From a virus, in IMG/VR virus record IMGVR_UViG_3300005613_000353, positions 1 to 26,601 of that record: a stretch of DNA of 26,601 bases. One strand, written 5' to 3'. Position 1 is the first letter of the stretch. Each line of letters opens with the position of its first letter. The translations under genes were made by a program, and so were the position numbers. This document shows positions 14,194 through 21,597 of the stretch, one piece after another. A model generated the notes under the pieces. The model was given only the letters and a program-made list of their open reading frames with translations, was not told the DNA's origin and made no database searches.

Positions 14194-14508
14194 TTATTCC
14201 ATATGCAAATCATACAATTCATTCACTGCCTTCTTTGCCATGTTTTCCTTATGCCGCATCTCATTGAGTATCTTTTTGTATGCCGAGGCCTCCGGATCAT
14301 TATTGATCAGCTGACTAACCCGTGCCTCCATCTTTTTTACCACCAGATCAACGAGCTTTTTTCCTTCAGGAGAGAGAGCAACATTTAAAAATTCCGCCTT
14401 TTGCCGTAGACTCTTTTCTTTCTTTGCCTTGTTGATTAACTCCTGCTCGTTATCGACCATCTCTTTCGGTCGTAAATTATTAATGTCTATCTCAGCGCCT
14501 GGTTCCAT
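14194..14508 (-). CDS. Small helical protein next to portal
   Basis: 104 residues. Starts MEPGAEIDINNLRPKEMVDN with GGAGTG about six bases upstream. From residue 20 on it is almost wholly helical and Lys/Glu-rich (ELINKAKKEKSLRQKAEFLN, KLVDLVVKKMEARVSQLINN), probably a coiled coil. Small helical proteins between portal and scaffold are common and usually unassigned; some act as assembly or head-completion factors. The word sequence GTTCACGGTTCA lies just before its ribosome site. Confidence 0.75.
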   Translation of the reverse strand: MEPGAEIDINNLRPKEMVDNEQELINKAKKEKSLRQKAEFLNVALSPEGKKLVDLVVKKMEARVSQLINNDPEASAYKKILNEMRHKENMAKKAVNELYDLHME

Positions 14509-14527
14509 GTTTCACTCCGTTCACGGT

Positions 14528-14689
14528 TCAACGTTTTCGGCCTTTGCCTCTGCCGCCGCCTTTACCTCTACCTGGCCCACCATCCGGGCACGGCTCGGTA
14601 TTGCGATTGCCTCGCCTACCGCCACGCATACCTTGGCCTTTGCCTCTGCCATCCTGTGGCCTTTCCTCACCTCTCGGATTCTTGCTCAT
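14528..14689 (-). CDS. Gly/Arg-rich small basic protein
   Basis: 53 residues: MSKNPRGEERPQDGRGKGQG, then RGGRRGNRN, TEPCPDGGPG and a final GRGKGGGRGKGRKR. Two ATGs lie in tandem (14692 and 14689); the second is better spaced (six bases) from AGGAGG. About 40 percent Gly and 25 percent Arg/Lys, hence disordered and likely nucleic-acid binding. Small Gly/Arg-rich proteins of this kind recur in environmental phage structural operons without known function. Its stop codon lies within the TTGAACCGTGAAC repeat that follows. The plus-strand reading of the same DNA is a shadow. Confidence 0.8.
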   Translation of the reverse strand: MSKNPRGEERPQDGRGKGQGMRGGRRGNRNTEPCPDGGPGRGKGGGRGKGRKR

Positions 14690-14716
14690 CATCTTCCTCC
14701 TATCTTTAATTTTTTA

Positions 14717-14749
14717 ACCTTGAACCTTAAACCGTGAACCTTGAACCTC
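14717..14749. repeat. TTGAACC / CCGTGAACC word repeat
   Basis: AACCTTGAACCTTAAACCGTGAACCTTGAACC in direct steps of about 8 bases. Its opposite-sense words (GTTCACGGTTCAACG) occur at 14519-14533 on the other side of the Gly/Arg-rich gene, so the two halves could pair around that gene. Confidence 0.65.
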
Positions 14750-14816
14750 TTCTTATTTGCCCACCTGACCATCCCGCCATACCCTGAAAACATTCCCTAA
14801 ATCCACAAATCACAAA

Positions 14817-16757
14817 TCAATCCGCTTCTCCAGCCGTTGCTGGTTCTTCCAGCTCAAGGATTCCGCCGGCCATCTTCGTTACGTCCTTATCCTCAATGGT
14901 CTTGATCTTCTCTATCAATTCCGTGACGCCCATGGCCTCTTGCAAACGCTGTAATTTTTTGGCCGCGTCCATCTGCTCGGCCTGCATCAATTGCTCCTGC
15001 AGATCGATCATTGCAGCCTCGTCGTCATCCACAATCACGTTTTCATCGCTCAGGTTCGTGCGGATCTCAATGGCCTTGAGCGCCTTGTATGGTTTAATAT
15101 ACTTTCCAAACCTCGGGCTGTCCGCCAAAGGGATGATCACCTGCTTGATATTGGTCAATGTCTCGTTATCTTTGAGCAGGGCCTGTATACCCGATACATG
15201 GAAACTACCGTCCAGCGTGGGAATGCCTGAAACACCACGGGGATCATCTTTATTCGGTTTCACCCCGAATTCCGTTAATTCTTCTTCGGTAAAACATTCC
15301 AGATAATCGTTATACCCTGCATTAGCCTCGATAATATCGGCGGCTGCGGTAATCGTATCAACCGAGCCTTCTTCGATGTTCTCACCCATCAGGCCGAATA
15401 CGGCAAGGGCCTGATCCAGATTCATTGCGGCCTCGCGGTAGGTGATATCCTTGCGGTACCCGGGCAGTCCCTGCACAGCGTCGCTCACGAAACTTCCCCG
15501 CTGATAATTCTGATCGTAATACTGCATATTTGCCAGCACCTCATTGGTTCTGCCCCGCCGCTGCACAATGCGGATCGCCTGCTGGCCGCTTGTCGTATCA
15601 TTTACCAGGTTATCTTTCCCCGGCCACTGTTCCACATCGGTGGGATCCACCAGGGCATCGACATTGATCTCCGTATTGGGATTGACCAGCCATTGCATAT
15701 AATCCTGGTGCAGGCACATCATATTGTTCATGGCCTCCCAGATCGTCATGATCCCCTCGAGCAGACCCCGGCCTCCGTATTTGAGGATATCGGGCAGGGG
15801 CGAAAACGAAATCCCCGGCCACCTCATGATTTTATAGTCGGGCGTTTTTGGCTTTTGAATAATCCGGCCGCCCGCCATAGTGCATGTTCCGTTGGGAAGC
15901 AGCACTTCACCTTTTTTATTGAGGATAATGCCCCAGAACTCCGTAGTGAGAATCATCTTCCGGAATTTACTCCGCTGCCATATCATTTCCTTGCGTGCGG
16001 CAATGGCCTCTTTGCTCAAAAGGGGATTATCCGGATCACCGGTCTCCATCTCCTGCACCCGTTTCACATCAAAGTAGCGGCCGTTTTTTTCGCCGCGCTT
16101 GAGTACAAAGTAATCCAGCCACTCATCGTGAAGCCAGTATATGCCCGACTGCGGATCACGGGACATGGCGTCGGGGTCCCGGTGTATCTTCCATGGCTCA
16201 ATCAGGGCAAATTCCAGACCCCTGCCCGGAATCCACCGCGGAATGATTTCCATGCTGATACCCGTGGCCAGGCCCATGGTGGTTGCATCGGCAAACTTGG
16301 TGATAAATTTTCCATGCTGCGCATTCAGCTGATGATCCATAAACCTTCGCCAGAACTCGGCGGCATTCTTGTTCTTTGCATTCTTAATGCTCAAAAAATT
16401 GGGAGAAAAGGCCTTTTTTACCGCCGCATGTCCGTACTGCACCGTCTGAAAAGGCTTGGGTATAATAGTGCGGGCCTGCCACTCCTCTTTATCCTTGTAC
16501 GAGACCGGTTCATTTTCCTTGTATACATTCCAGCAATCATACTGTACCTTGCGAATCTGCTTATATCCTTTCACCGATTGGTTCCGGCAATCCGTGATAT
16601 AGTCCACAAAATGCTTTTCATCCTCTCCCAGATAAGCCTTTGCCGCATCCTCACGCTCCTTGCGCTCCTTATCGTCCATGGAATAGACATCCTGCGTATC
16701 CATGGCACGCTTGCGGTTCTTCAGCTCATCGGTGACGTCTGGTAAATGTACCGGCAT
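14817..16757 (-). CDS. Portal (head-tail connector) protein
   Basis: 646 residues, a usual length for podovirus-type portals. The start MPVHLPDVTDELKNRKRAMD has GAGGGG upstream that overlaps the previous stop region. Recognisable features are an acidic N-terminus, a KPFQTVQYGHAAVKKAFS block near 100-120, WRRFMDHQLNAQHGKFITKF, GLEFALIEPWKIHRDPDA, a YGGRGLLEGIMTIWEAMNNM helix near 340, the SFVSDAVQGLPGYRKDITYR block, and a long C-terminal helix (DDEAAMIDLQEQLMQAEQMD). The dodecameric portal forms the DNA entry channel and docks terminase. Here it is separated from terminase by about 5 kb of cargo genes. Confidence 0.88.
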   Translation of the reverse strand: MPVHLPDVTDELKNRKRAMDTQDVYSMDDKERKEREDAAKAYLGEDEKHFVDYITDCRNQSVKGYKQIRKVQYDCWNVYKENEPVSYKDKEEWQARTIIPKPFQTVQYGHAAVKKAFSPNFLSIKNAKNKNAAEFWRRFMDHQLNAQHGKFITKFADATTMGLATGISMEIIPRWIPGRGLEFALIEPWKIHRDPDAMSRDPQSGIYWLHDEWLDYFVLKRGEKNGRYFDVKRVQEMETGDPDNPLLSKEAIAARKEMIWQRSKFRKMILTTEFWGIILNKKGEVLLPNGTCTMAGGRIIQKPKTPDYKIMRWPGISFSPLPDILKYGGRGLLEGIMTIWEAMNNMMCLHQDYMQWLVNPNTEINVDALVDPTDVEQWPGKDNLVNDTTSGQQAIRIVQRRGRTNEVLANMQYYDQNYQRGSFVSDAVQGLPGYRKDITYREAAMNLDQALAVFGLMGENIEEGSVDTITAAADIIEANAGYNDYLECFTEEELTEFGVKPNKDDPRGVSGIPTLDGSFHVSGIQALLKDNETLTNIKQVIIPLADSPRFGKYIKPYKALKAIEIRTNLSDENVIVDDDEAAMIDLQEQLMQAEQMDAAKKLQRLQEAMGVTELIEKIKTIEDKDVTKMAGGILELEEPATAGEAD

Positions 16758-16760
16758 GAT

Positions 16761-16946
16761 TTACCCCTCTGATGTTTTTTTATGTCTCACTTTTGGAACT
16801 ACCATTATTTTTGGCATAAGTTGGCTGCCGAAAATGGTAATATCAGGAACAATGTCACAATCGTATGATTCCGCTATCTGCATAATAGCCTGCAAACATT
16901 TTTGCGCCCGTTTCTTGTCATCACCCTCAACTAATTGTATAGCCAT
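16761..16946 (-). CDS. Small hypothetical protein before portal
   Basis: 61 residues: MAIQLVEGDDKKRAQKCLQA, then IMQIAESYDCDIVPDITIFG and a basic tail (VVPKVRHKKTSEG). AAGGAGA lies six bases before the ATG. The alternation of an amphipathic helix (residues 9-25) and a beta-strand pair (31-50) suggests a compact alpha/beta protein. The stop lies three bases before the portal ATG, so the two are probably co-translated. Family not recognised. Confidence 0.75.
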   Translation of the reverse strand: MAIQLVEGDDKKRAQKCLQAIMQIAESYDCDIVPDITIFGSQLMPKIMVVPKVRHKKTSEG

Positions 16947-17002
16947 ATATATTCTCCTTCTTCACTACATTTCTGCAATCGTCACTATTCAATAGTAAAT
17001 AT

Positions 17003-17764
17003 TCAATTAATATCCCACCACATAGGATGCACCAATAGATGCAATATCCCTCGTAGACACTCATTAAACGCGGCAACAAACCGCTGCGCATCGACCTCAG
17101 GCGAGTCGTTCTGGTCGACTGAAAAATCCGTATCCGGTTCAGTCTTCAATACCCCGCGCCATATCCCGCCTGAATCGGAAAGATAGGCGTCCCGTTTCAA
17201 AAAATAGGCCTCATAGGTAAGCCCGAAATGCGCCAGGGGAAATACGGCATACCCCAGATCCGGGTTCTTTCGCTCCCGGGGACATTCCTTCCACATTTCA
17301 TAATTCACATAATTATGGGTGTAACACAGCGGATCACCATGCGATGATGTTCCCTTTACCGTAATGCCGCAGGTTGATCTCAAAAAATCAAGTGGTTTGT
17401 TAATAATCTCCGTCATTGTCTCGTTTTTTTCGCTTTGCATCCATGCGGTAATGGTATTATTATGCAGCCCCACCTCATGGCCCAGATCGGCAAGCTTGCC
17501 GCACTGTGCTGCAAAACGCTCTGAATAATCAAAATATCCGGCGGTATGCAGCAGAAAATACGTGGCCTGAATGCCGGCCTTTCTCTCTTCATAGGCGAAC
17601 TGTAACGCATGCTCCATGTCATGATCCACATCATGCCGCAATAAGATGGTATTCGTAAGAATCTTTGGGCTCACCGCAATATCGCCCATCCGCTCAATTC
17701 TTCCGTTAATGGACCGGATAAACTCAATATAATCAATCCCATCTTTTTTTCGGGTAATTTTCAT
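17003..17764 (-). CDS. NodB-like polysaccharide deacetylase
   Basis: 253 residues. Residues 41-70 (LLRHDVDHDMEHALQFAYEE, then GIQATYFLL) carry the Asp-rich first motif of carbohydrate-esterase-4 enzymes. GHEVGLHNN at 95-103 supplies the two metal-binding histidines (H96, H101). SSHGDPLCY near 141 and LLVHPMWW at 243-250 correspond to later conserved motifs. YLSDSGGIWRG is typical of the deacetylase-like proteins found in O-antigen clusters (WbmS-like), which remove N- or O-acetyl groups from sugars. It is the last gene of the cargo set. Substrate unknown. The stop is followed by TTGAATA-type words. Confidence 0.8.
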   Translation of the reverse strand: MKITRKKDGIDYIEFIRSINGRIERMGDIAVSPKILTNTILLRHDVDHDMEHALQFAYEERKAGIQATYFLLHTAGYFDYSERFAAQCGKLADLGHEVGLHNNTITAWMQSEKNETMTEIINKPLDFLRSTCGITVKGTSSHGDPLCYTHNYVNYEMWKECPRERKNPDLGYAVFPLAHFGLTYEAYFLKRDAYLSDSGGIWRGVLKTEPDTDFSVDQNDSPEVDAQRFVAAFNECLRGILHLLVHPMWWDIN

Positions 17765-17765
17765 G

Positions 17766-17819
17766 TTCTAGGTTCCAGGTTCAAGGTTTTAAATTTCAAG
17801 TTTCAAATTTCGAGTTTCA
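17766..17819. repeat. GTTTCAA / TTCAAGG word repeat
   Basis: GGTTCCAGGTTCAAGGTTTT, then AAATTTCAAGTTTCAAATTT and CGAGTTTCAA. It fills the gap between deacetylase and methyltransferase genes and overlaps the methyltransferase stop codon. Confidence 0.7.
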
Positions 17820-18371
17820 ATTTACCTGCTCATATCTCCACGCCAGTAAATTACTCCCCCGCATGTCTTTAAACCCCAAACACGATACGGCGAATCCACG
17901 CACAAGGAAGTCATCCGGGTAGAGTGCGGTCTTGTTGATATCGCTGGGCCGGTGCGAGTTGATCTCATCGGCATCATATTTGTATTCTCCCCAGGGACAC
18001 AGCACAACCAACACCTCTTTGGTCATCTTGTAAAGATACTCAAGCGTTTCAAAGGCTATTGTTCTATTCTCTAAAATCTCCGGGCCGTGCGACCAGAGGA
18101 TGCAGTCATACCGCTGCTCGATACAGTGTGCAGCATTTACTACATCGTCCTGTATGATGCGGCGTATCCACTTATAGGGCCACAATGCCTTACACCGGTC
18201 AGGCTCAATCTCCAGCACATCGATCTCGCAGCCTTTTGAAATGGCCTTTAACTGCTTTTTAAAGTGAAACCGCTCCGGGCCTGCCCCGATATAGAGCAGG
18301 GAATCATACTCCCAGATCAGAGGAATATTCCGCTCAAGTTGTTGAAGCCGGTTCTGTTCCAACTGAATCAT
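17817..18371 (-). CDS. SAM-dependent methyltransferase-like protein
   Basis: 184 residues from MIQLEQNRLQQLERNIPLIW. ATGs also exist at 18383 and 18374, but the GGAG ribosome site is best spaced (six bases) for 18371. DSLLYIGAGPERFHF is a Rossmann glycine motif (motif I), and IDVLEIEPDRCKALW supplies the acidic ribose-binding motif. IIQDDVVNAAHCIEQRYDCI and LWSHGPEIL match motifs III and IV, and a hydrophobic strand (EVLVVLCPWG) follows. The fold is clear; the substrate is not. It overlaps the nitroreductase gene by 38 bases, so translation is coupled. A sugar O-methyltransferase would fit the context. Confidence 0.7.
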   Translation of the reverse strand: MIQLEQNRLQQLERNIPLIWEYDSLLYIGAGPERFHFKKQLKAISKGCEIDVLEIEPDRCKALWPYKWIRRIIQDDVVNAAHCIEQRYDCILWSHGPEILENRTIAFETLEYLYKMTKEVLVVLCPWGEYKYDADEINSHRPSDINKTALYPDDFLVRGFAVSCLGFKDMRGSNLLAWRYEQVN

Positions 18372-18816
18372 CATGTTCTCCATACCCGACCAGCAAGATT
18401 ATTGTGGGCCGGTGCTCGGTCTCTAAAATCAGTTGCATCTTTTGATAATCAAAATGCCCGATCCAGCATGTAGCCAACCCCAGAGATACGGCCATCAGAT
18501 CCATGCACATTGCCGCCGCAGCGCAGTCAAACACATACTTTGGATGCCCGGATCTCAGCATAGCACCGGTATCTCTACCCAGTAGCACAAATACCGCGCC
18601 TGCATCGGCCACATATTCTTGATTGTAGCAGGCATCCCTCATCCTTAGCTTTTGAGCGGGATCAAATACAATACGCGTATCACGCCGGGGCCCACCGCTG
18701 GCATAGGGTGCACTGGCTCCGGCCCATTGAATTGCATCAAATGTATCAAACGGTATTCGCCGGTCATTAAATTGCCGGCAGCTTTTTCGATTTTTTAAAA
18801 TCTCTTCTAACTCCAT
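18334..18816 (-). CDS. Nitroreductase-family flavoprotein
   Basis: 160 residues from MELEEILKNRKSCRQFNDRR. A longer frame from 18849 has no ribosome site and translates repeat DNA, while AAAGGC precedes the chosen ATG. The NRKSCRQF motif is the FMN-phosphate-binding arginine segment of the family. WAGASAPYASGGPRRDTRIV matches the usual second segment. CAAAAMCMDLMAVSLGLATC and WIGHFD give the helical core, and TIILLVGYGEHD the C-terminal strand. These proteins bind FMN and usually dimerise, using NAD(P)H to reduce small substrates. In a glycan cassette it might act on a sugar-linked or nucleotide-linked group; the substrate is unknown. Confidence 0.82.
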   Translation of the reverse strand: MELEEILKNRKSCRQFNDRRIPFDTFDAIQWAGASAPYASGGPRRDTRIVFDPAQKLRMRDACYNQEYVADAGAVFVLLGRDTGAMLRSGHPKYVFDCAAAAMCMDLMAVSLGLATCWIGHFDYQKMQLILETEHRPTIILLVGYGEHDDSVGTEPASTT

Positions 18817-18929
18817 ACTTATTGCCTTTTTTTTAGCCACAATTTTCACGAATATTCACTAACAAGGTGTTAACCAGTTCTGTGTATCATGCTCATTGTG
18901 GTGTTACTCAGAAAGCCTCCTTTTTCAAC

Positions 18930-18960
18930 CGTGAACCGTGAACCGTGAACCTCTTCAACC
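18930..18960. repeat. CCGTGAA word repeat (single arm)
   Basis: CAACCGTGAACCGTGAACCGTGAACC in three direct steps, just after the pyruvyl-transferase-like stop in gene direction. Together with a half TTCACGAAT copy at 18834-18864 (TTAGCCACAATTTTCACGAA), it occupies the 138-base gap before the nitroreductase. The middle of that gap (18865-18928) shows nothing I can name. Confidence 0.6.
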
Positions 18961-19791
18961 TCTCATCATTTCAATAACGAATTCACATGAAACCATTGCC
19001 GATTTCTTGAGCTCGTCAATGGGCATTCCCTCAAAATACATAAGATCGTCATACTTGGTGCGATCGTTTACGTAAAAGTGACATGGCTTGCCGTGCATAA
19101 CCGCCCCGACTGCCGAATGATACCGGGCCGTGTGGATCTCATCAAGCTCGGCGATCACCCCGAATATCGATGCCGGCGGTCCTGAAAAGACAGGAATGCC
19201 AGAATGCTCATCCAAAAGCGGCTCCGCCTCCGGTTTCCATATCAGCTGTACAGACGGTTCCTCCCTGCACGCAACAAGCATGTCGCCCCAGGGCTTGCCC
19301 TTATGTGTGGTATAGCCCCGCTTATATTTGGGGAACTTTTTTTTGACCGGCTCGATCAGAAACGAGAGGTCCGCTCCTACCAGCGGCGTTGTGCCGGTGA
19401 TTTCCTTTATCGCCTGGGCCGCACGAGGCCCGCGTGCTACCAGCGGCACATCCTTAATGAGCTCCGGATCGGGATTGTGGAAACTCTGCGCCATATAGAT
19501 GTAGGGAATATCCAGCTTTCGGCATGTTTTGATATACAGAAGCCTGGCCGGATCAAAGCCTGCGCACAGGCCGCCGATATCCAGCACGCAATCGGCCCAA
19601 TTAAACGCCGCTTCGCAGCCGTCCGGGTCGATATAGGCAGGAATGATTCTGCTCTCTGAATCATTCTCAGGACGAACCAGGGCTGCGAATTTCGCTGCCG
19701 GGTCCATTTCTTTTAATCCGATCATGGCGCCCTGCATCATGGCAATACCTGCCATATCCGTCATGGTGTTTCGTGTTATTAAATAGTTCAT
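18955..19791 (-). CDS. Polysaccharide pyruvyl transferase-like protein
   Basis: 278 residues. The N-terminus MNYLITRNTMTDMAGIAMMQ matches the substrate-binding start of CsaB/WcaK-type proteins. CVLDIGGLCAGFD and CRKLDIPYIYMAQSF are the N-terminal Rossmann strands. VARGPRAAQAIKEITG, then PLVGADLSFL, correspond to the family's arginine and Asp motifs, and RYHSAVGAVMHGKPCH is the C-terminal histidine-containing motif (usually R(L/Y)HxxxxA). The family transfers pyruvate from PEP to sugars, or has related glycan roles. The gene is somewhat short and the ATG overlaps the glycosyltransferase stop (ATGA), so they are coupled. Confidence 0.75.
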   Translation of the reverse strand: MNYLITRNTMTDMAGIAMMQGAMIGLKEMDPAAKFAALVRPENDSESRIIPAYIDPDGCEAAFNWADCVLDIGGLCAGFDPARLLYIKTCRKLDIPYIYMAQSFHNPDPELIKDVPLVARGPRAAQAIKEITGTTPLVGADLSFLIEPVKKKFPKYKRGYTTHKGKPWGDMLVACREEPSVQLIWKPEAEPLLDEHSGIPVFSGPPASIFGVIAELDEIHTARYHSAVGAVMHGKPCHFYVNDRTKYDDLMYFEGMPIDELKKSAMVSCEFVIEMMRG

Positions 19792-20852
19792 GCGGCCCTC
19801 TTTTTTCGTCCATTGATTACCGTGCCATATAATTTTTCAATCTTATCCACCTGGCTCGTCATGGTGAACTCATGCCGCTTTTCCTGCACGATCTTCCGGT
19901 AATACTCGTGCTGATCATAGATGCCTGGGATATCGTCCAGGCTGTTCACGGCAACGCCCAACTCATGTTCCATAATAAAATCCGCCGCCTCATCCGCCTG
20001 ATACACAATGCAGGGAATGCCCGCGGCAATATACTCAAACATCTTGTTCGCCATGGCCGCGTGCCATTGGGGTGACGGCACAGGAGACCCCACAAACCCC
20101 CAGTCATACCGCGTCAATTCCTTCATCATATCCATGTAGGGCAGGGTAGGCATACAGATTGCGCCTGCCGCCGAATACTCCTTGATGTATTCCATGGTGG
20201 CGCCGTACACATGAAAGCTGAGATTGTGCTGCGCCAAAAAACCGGAAACCTTTCGATAATCCCGGTAATTGCCGTTAATGCTCGTGCCACCCTGATACAC
20301 AATGCCCGGAATTCTGGGCAGGGGCGGTAAATTCATTGCGTGCTCATTGCACATGGAATAGATAACTTCCGTGGGCTTTTGACTAATTGAGGCATACTGC
20401 TTTCCTTTATACGGCTTCACAAATGCCGGGCATTTTTTGCAATACTCCTGATACCCGCAACTGGGAAAGATCACCGCGTCACATGCCCCGATAGACTTCC
20501 TTTCATCTACTGTAGCCTTGCCGTGGCGCACGGCATTCAGATCATGGGCATCGAACACTATCGGAATATCAGGCCTCACTTCCTTTGCCACAAATCCCAG
20601 CCATGACGGTTCATTATGCACGTGTATTAAATCAATATCGCGAAAGAGCGAGAGCTTTGCCTTGAATTTCTGCGGCAGGGCCTGATGTGCGAATGCATTG
20701 CCGTAAAAAGAAGTGATCGGCAATATCTGAAGCAAATCCCAATTCGCCATGGTCTGCTGGATGAAAATGACATTGTGTCCCTTATTCATTAAGGCGACTC
20801 CTTCCTTGACCACCCTGGCACAGCATGCATAACTACAAAATGCAATATTCAT
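19788..20852 (-). CDS. GT-B glycosyltransferase (GT4-like)
   Basis: 354 residues. MNIAFCSYACCARVVKEGVA followed by LMNKGHNVIFI is a GT-B N-terminal Rossmann start. DIDLIHVHNEPSWLGF (73-88) and PIVFDAHDLNAVRHG (97-111) are typical GT4 acceptor-side motifs. The C-terminal donor domain starts near GIVYQGGT (183-190). ANKMFEYIAAGIPCIVYQ (268-285) corresponds to the EX7E-type nucleotide-sugar region. GAGAGG precedes the ATG. The product would transfer a sugar to a glycan or protein acceptor. Acceptor unknown; virion protein or host surface glycan are both possible. Its ends overlap both neighbours by four bases. Confidence 0.85.
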   Translation of the reverse strand: MNIAFCSYACCARVVKEGVALMNKGHNVIFIQQTMANWDLLQILPITSFYGNAFAHQALPQKFKAKLSLFRDIDLIHVHNEPSWLGFVAKEVRPDIPIVFDAHDLNAVRHGKATVDERKSIGACDAVIFPSCGYQEYCKKCPAFVKPYKGKQYASISQKPTEVIYSMCNEHAMNLPPLPRIPGIVYQGGTSINGNYRDYRKVSGFLAQHNLSFHVYGATMEYIKEYSAAGAICMPTLPYMDMMKELTRYDWGFVGSPVPSPQWHAAMANKMFEYIAAGIPCIVYQADEAADFIMEHELGVAVNSLDDIPGIYDQHEYYRKIVQEKRHEFTMTSQVDKIEKLYGTVINGRKKRAA

Positions 20853-21136
20853 GAATGTCCTCTCCTTTCTGGTTTGAAACTTGAAACTCGAAACTTGAAA
20901 CTCGGAATTAAATTCACTGTATTGCTTGTCAGCACTTTAATCTTACCTATTAGCCAAAATTTAAAATAGAACCACACTTCTTTAAAAATGATAGGTTTTA
21001 ATTGCTTCATCCTCATATCTCTCAATATAGTCCGGATACGGCGGTCTTTATTTCTCTTTGCAAAGGGCTGGCCTTTACGTACAATATCTTCCATATCGGC
21101 AATTGCTGCATTGAAATCATTATGAGTAATATACAT
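20849..21136 (-). CDS. Small cargo-region protein whose C-terminus reads through a word repeat
   Basis: 95 residues. GGGAGG lies five bases before the ATG. Residues 1-50 (MYITHNDFNAAIADMEDIVR, KRNKDRRIRTILRDM) are helical and basic. Residues 50-70 (PIIFKEVWFYFKFWLIGKIK) are hydrophobic/aromatic and could contact a membrane. The last ~22 residues (PSFKFRVSSFKPERRGHS) are the translation of the TTTCAAGTTTC repeat at 20872-20906. The frame then ends as ATGA on the glycosyltransferase start. The original gene may have ended earlier before repeat insertion. Family not recognised. Confidence 0.65.
   Translation of the reverse strand: MYITHNDFNAAIADMEDIVRKGQPFAKRNKDRRIRTILRDMRMKQLKPIIFKEVWFYFKFWLIGKIKVLTSNTVNLIPSFKFRVSSFKPERRGHS
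20872..20906. repeat. TTTCAAGTTTC word repeat inside a gene end
   Basis: TTTGAAACTTGAAACTCGAA and ACTTGAAACTC in direct steps of about 7-8 bases. Same family as 17766-17819. It codes the C-terminus of the 95-aa protein. Confidence 0.7.
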
Positions 21137-21151
21137 TTAAACCTCCCATCG

Positions 21152-21286
21152 ATTCTTATTCGTGCTATTCGTGAACATTCCCTGGCCTAGACCTGGCATG
21201 CAAGAGTTCGGCTACATATCCTGCATCAATTTCTATATCAGGGTATTCTATATATGCCGAAGTAGTCACGCCAGGGCATGCGTGGC
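21152..21286. repeat. ATTCGTG-word repeat interrupted by a ~100-bp element
   Basis: TTATTCGTGCTATTCGTGAA at 21156-21175 and CGTGGC at 21281-21286 are the right arm of a family hairpin. In intact copies the two pieces are continuous (ATTCGTGAACATTCGTGGC). Here they are separated by the element at 21180-21280. Confidence 0.65.
21180..21280 (+). repeat. Dispersed ~100-bp element, copy A
   Basis: It begins CCCTGGCCTAGACCTGGCAT and ends GCCAGGGCATG. It is the inverted-orientation partner of 1859-1960. Internal inverted pieces TTCGGCTACATAT and ATATATGCCGAA could form a stem. No coding potential is visible. It sits in the 206-base gap between the 84-aa and 95-aa genes. Confidence 0.7.
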
Positions 21287-21289
21287 AAA

Positions 21290-21341
21290 TTTTCAATCTT
21301 CAATTTTCAATCGTAAATCTTCAATAGTCAATTTTCAATTG
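21290..21341. repeat. TTTTCAATCTTCAA word repeat
   Basis: TTTCAATCTTCAATTTTCAA followed by TCGTAAATCTTCAATAGTCA and ATTTTCAATTG. Direct steps of about 7-8 bases, close to the stop codon of the 84-aa gene. Confidence 0.7.
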
Positions 21342-21342
21342 T

Positions 21343-21597
21343 CTACATTCCCGCGCCCGGTGCATTTGGAAATATCGTATCAAAATTCTGCCGGTACGGC
21401 CGGCTCACTCCTCCAGGCCGCCAGTCCCCGTGATTCGCTTGACATTTCGCAGTGCATTGGTGCGGATCCGGTTCACCGTTCCAGCCGTCTTGCGGGTACG
21501 TAATCGCTCCGCAGTCCTTGCACTTGAATACCTCTTCGCCGCTGTCATAGGGGCCGCCTTCACGCATCTCCCAAAATCGATCAAACTTACCGGGCAT
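21343..21597 (-). CDS. Small cysteine-containing protein after terminase
   Basis: 84 residues, MPGKFDRFWEMREGGPYDSG. FKCKDCG (about 24-30) is followed by HQCTAKCQANHGDW near 46-60: two CxxC/CxxxC pairs with a histidine, likely a zinc site. The C-terminus (RPYRQNFDTIFPNAPGAGM) is Pro/Gly-rich. The start overlaps the end of the 57-aa gene by 11 bases, with only a weak GAAAG ribosome site, so re-initiation is likely. Function unknown; it stays close to the packaging genes. Confidence 0.7.
   Translation of the reverse strand: MPGKFDRFWEMREGGPYDSGEEVFKCKDCGAITYPQDGWNGEPDPHQCTAKCQANHGDWRPGGVSRPYRQNFDTIFPNAPGAGM

Noticed and set aside
14703-14804. 33-codon minus-strand frame MFSGYGGMVRWANKKRF... 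before the Gly/Arg-rich gene
   Set aside because: Ribosome site is too close to the ATG and half of it translates a word repeat; not supported as a gene.
15693-16745. Long plus-strand open frame (350 codons) opposite the portal gene
   Set aside because: It is the antisense of a clear portal gene, has no ribosome site and its translation resembles no protein; shadow of GC-biased codons.
17817-18007. Short minus-strand frame overlapping the methyltransferase
   Set aside because: Different frame inside a gene with clear motifs; Arg/Pro/Thr-rich translation and no ribosome site.
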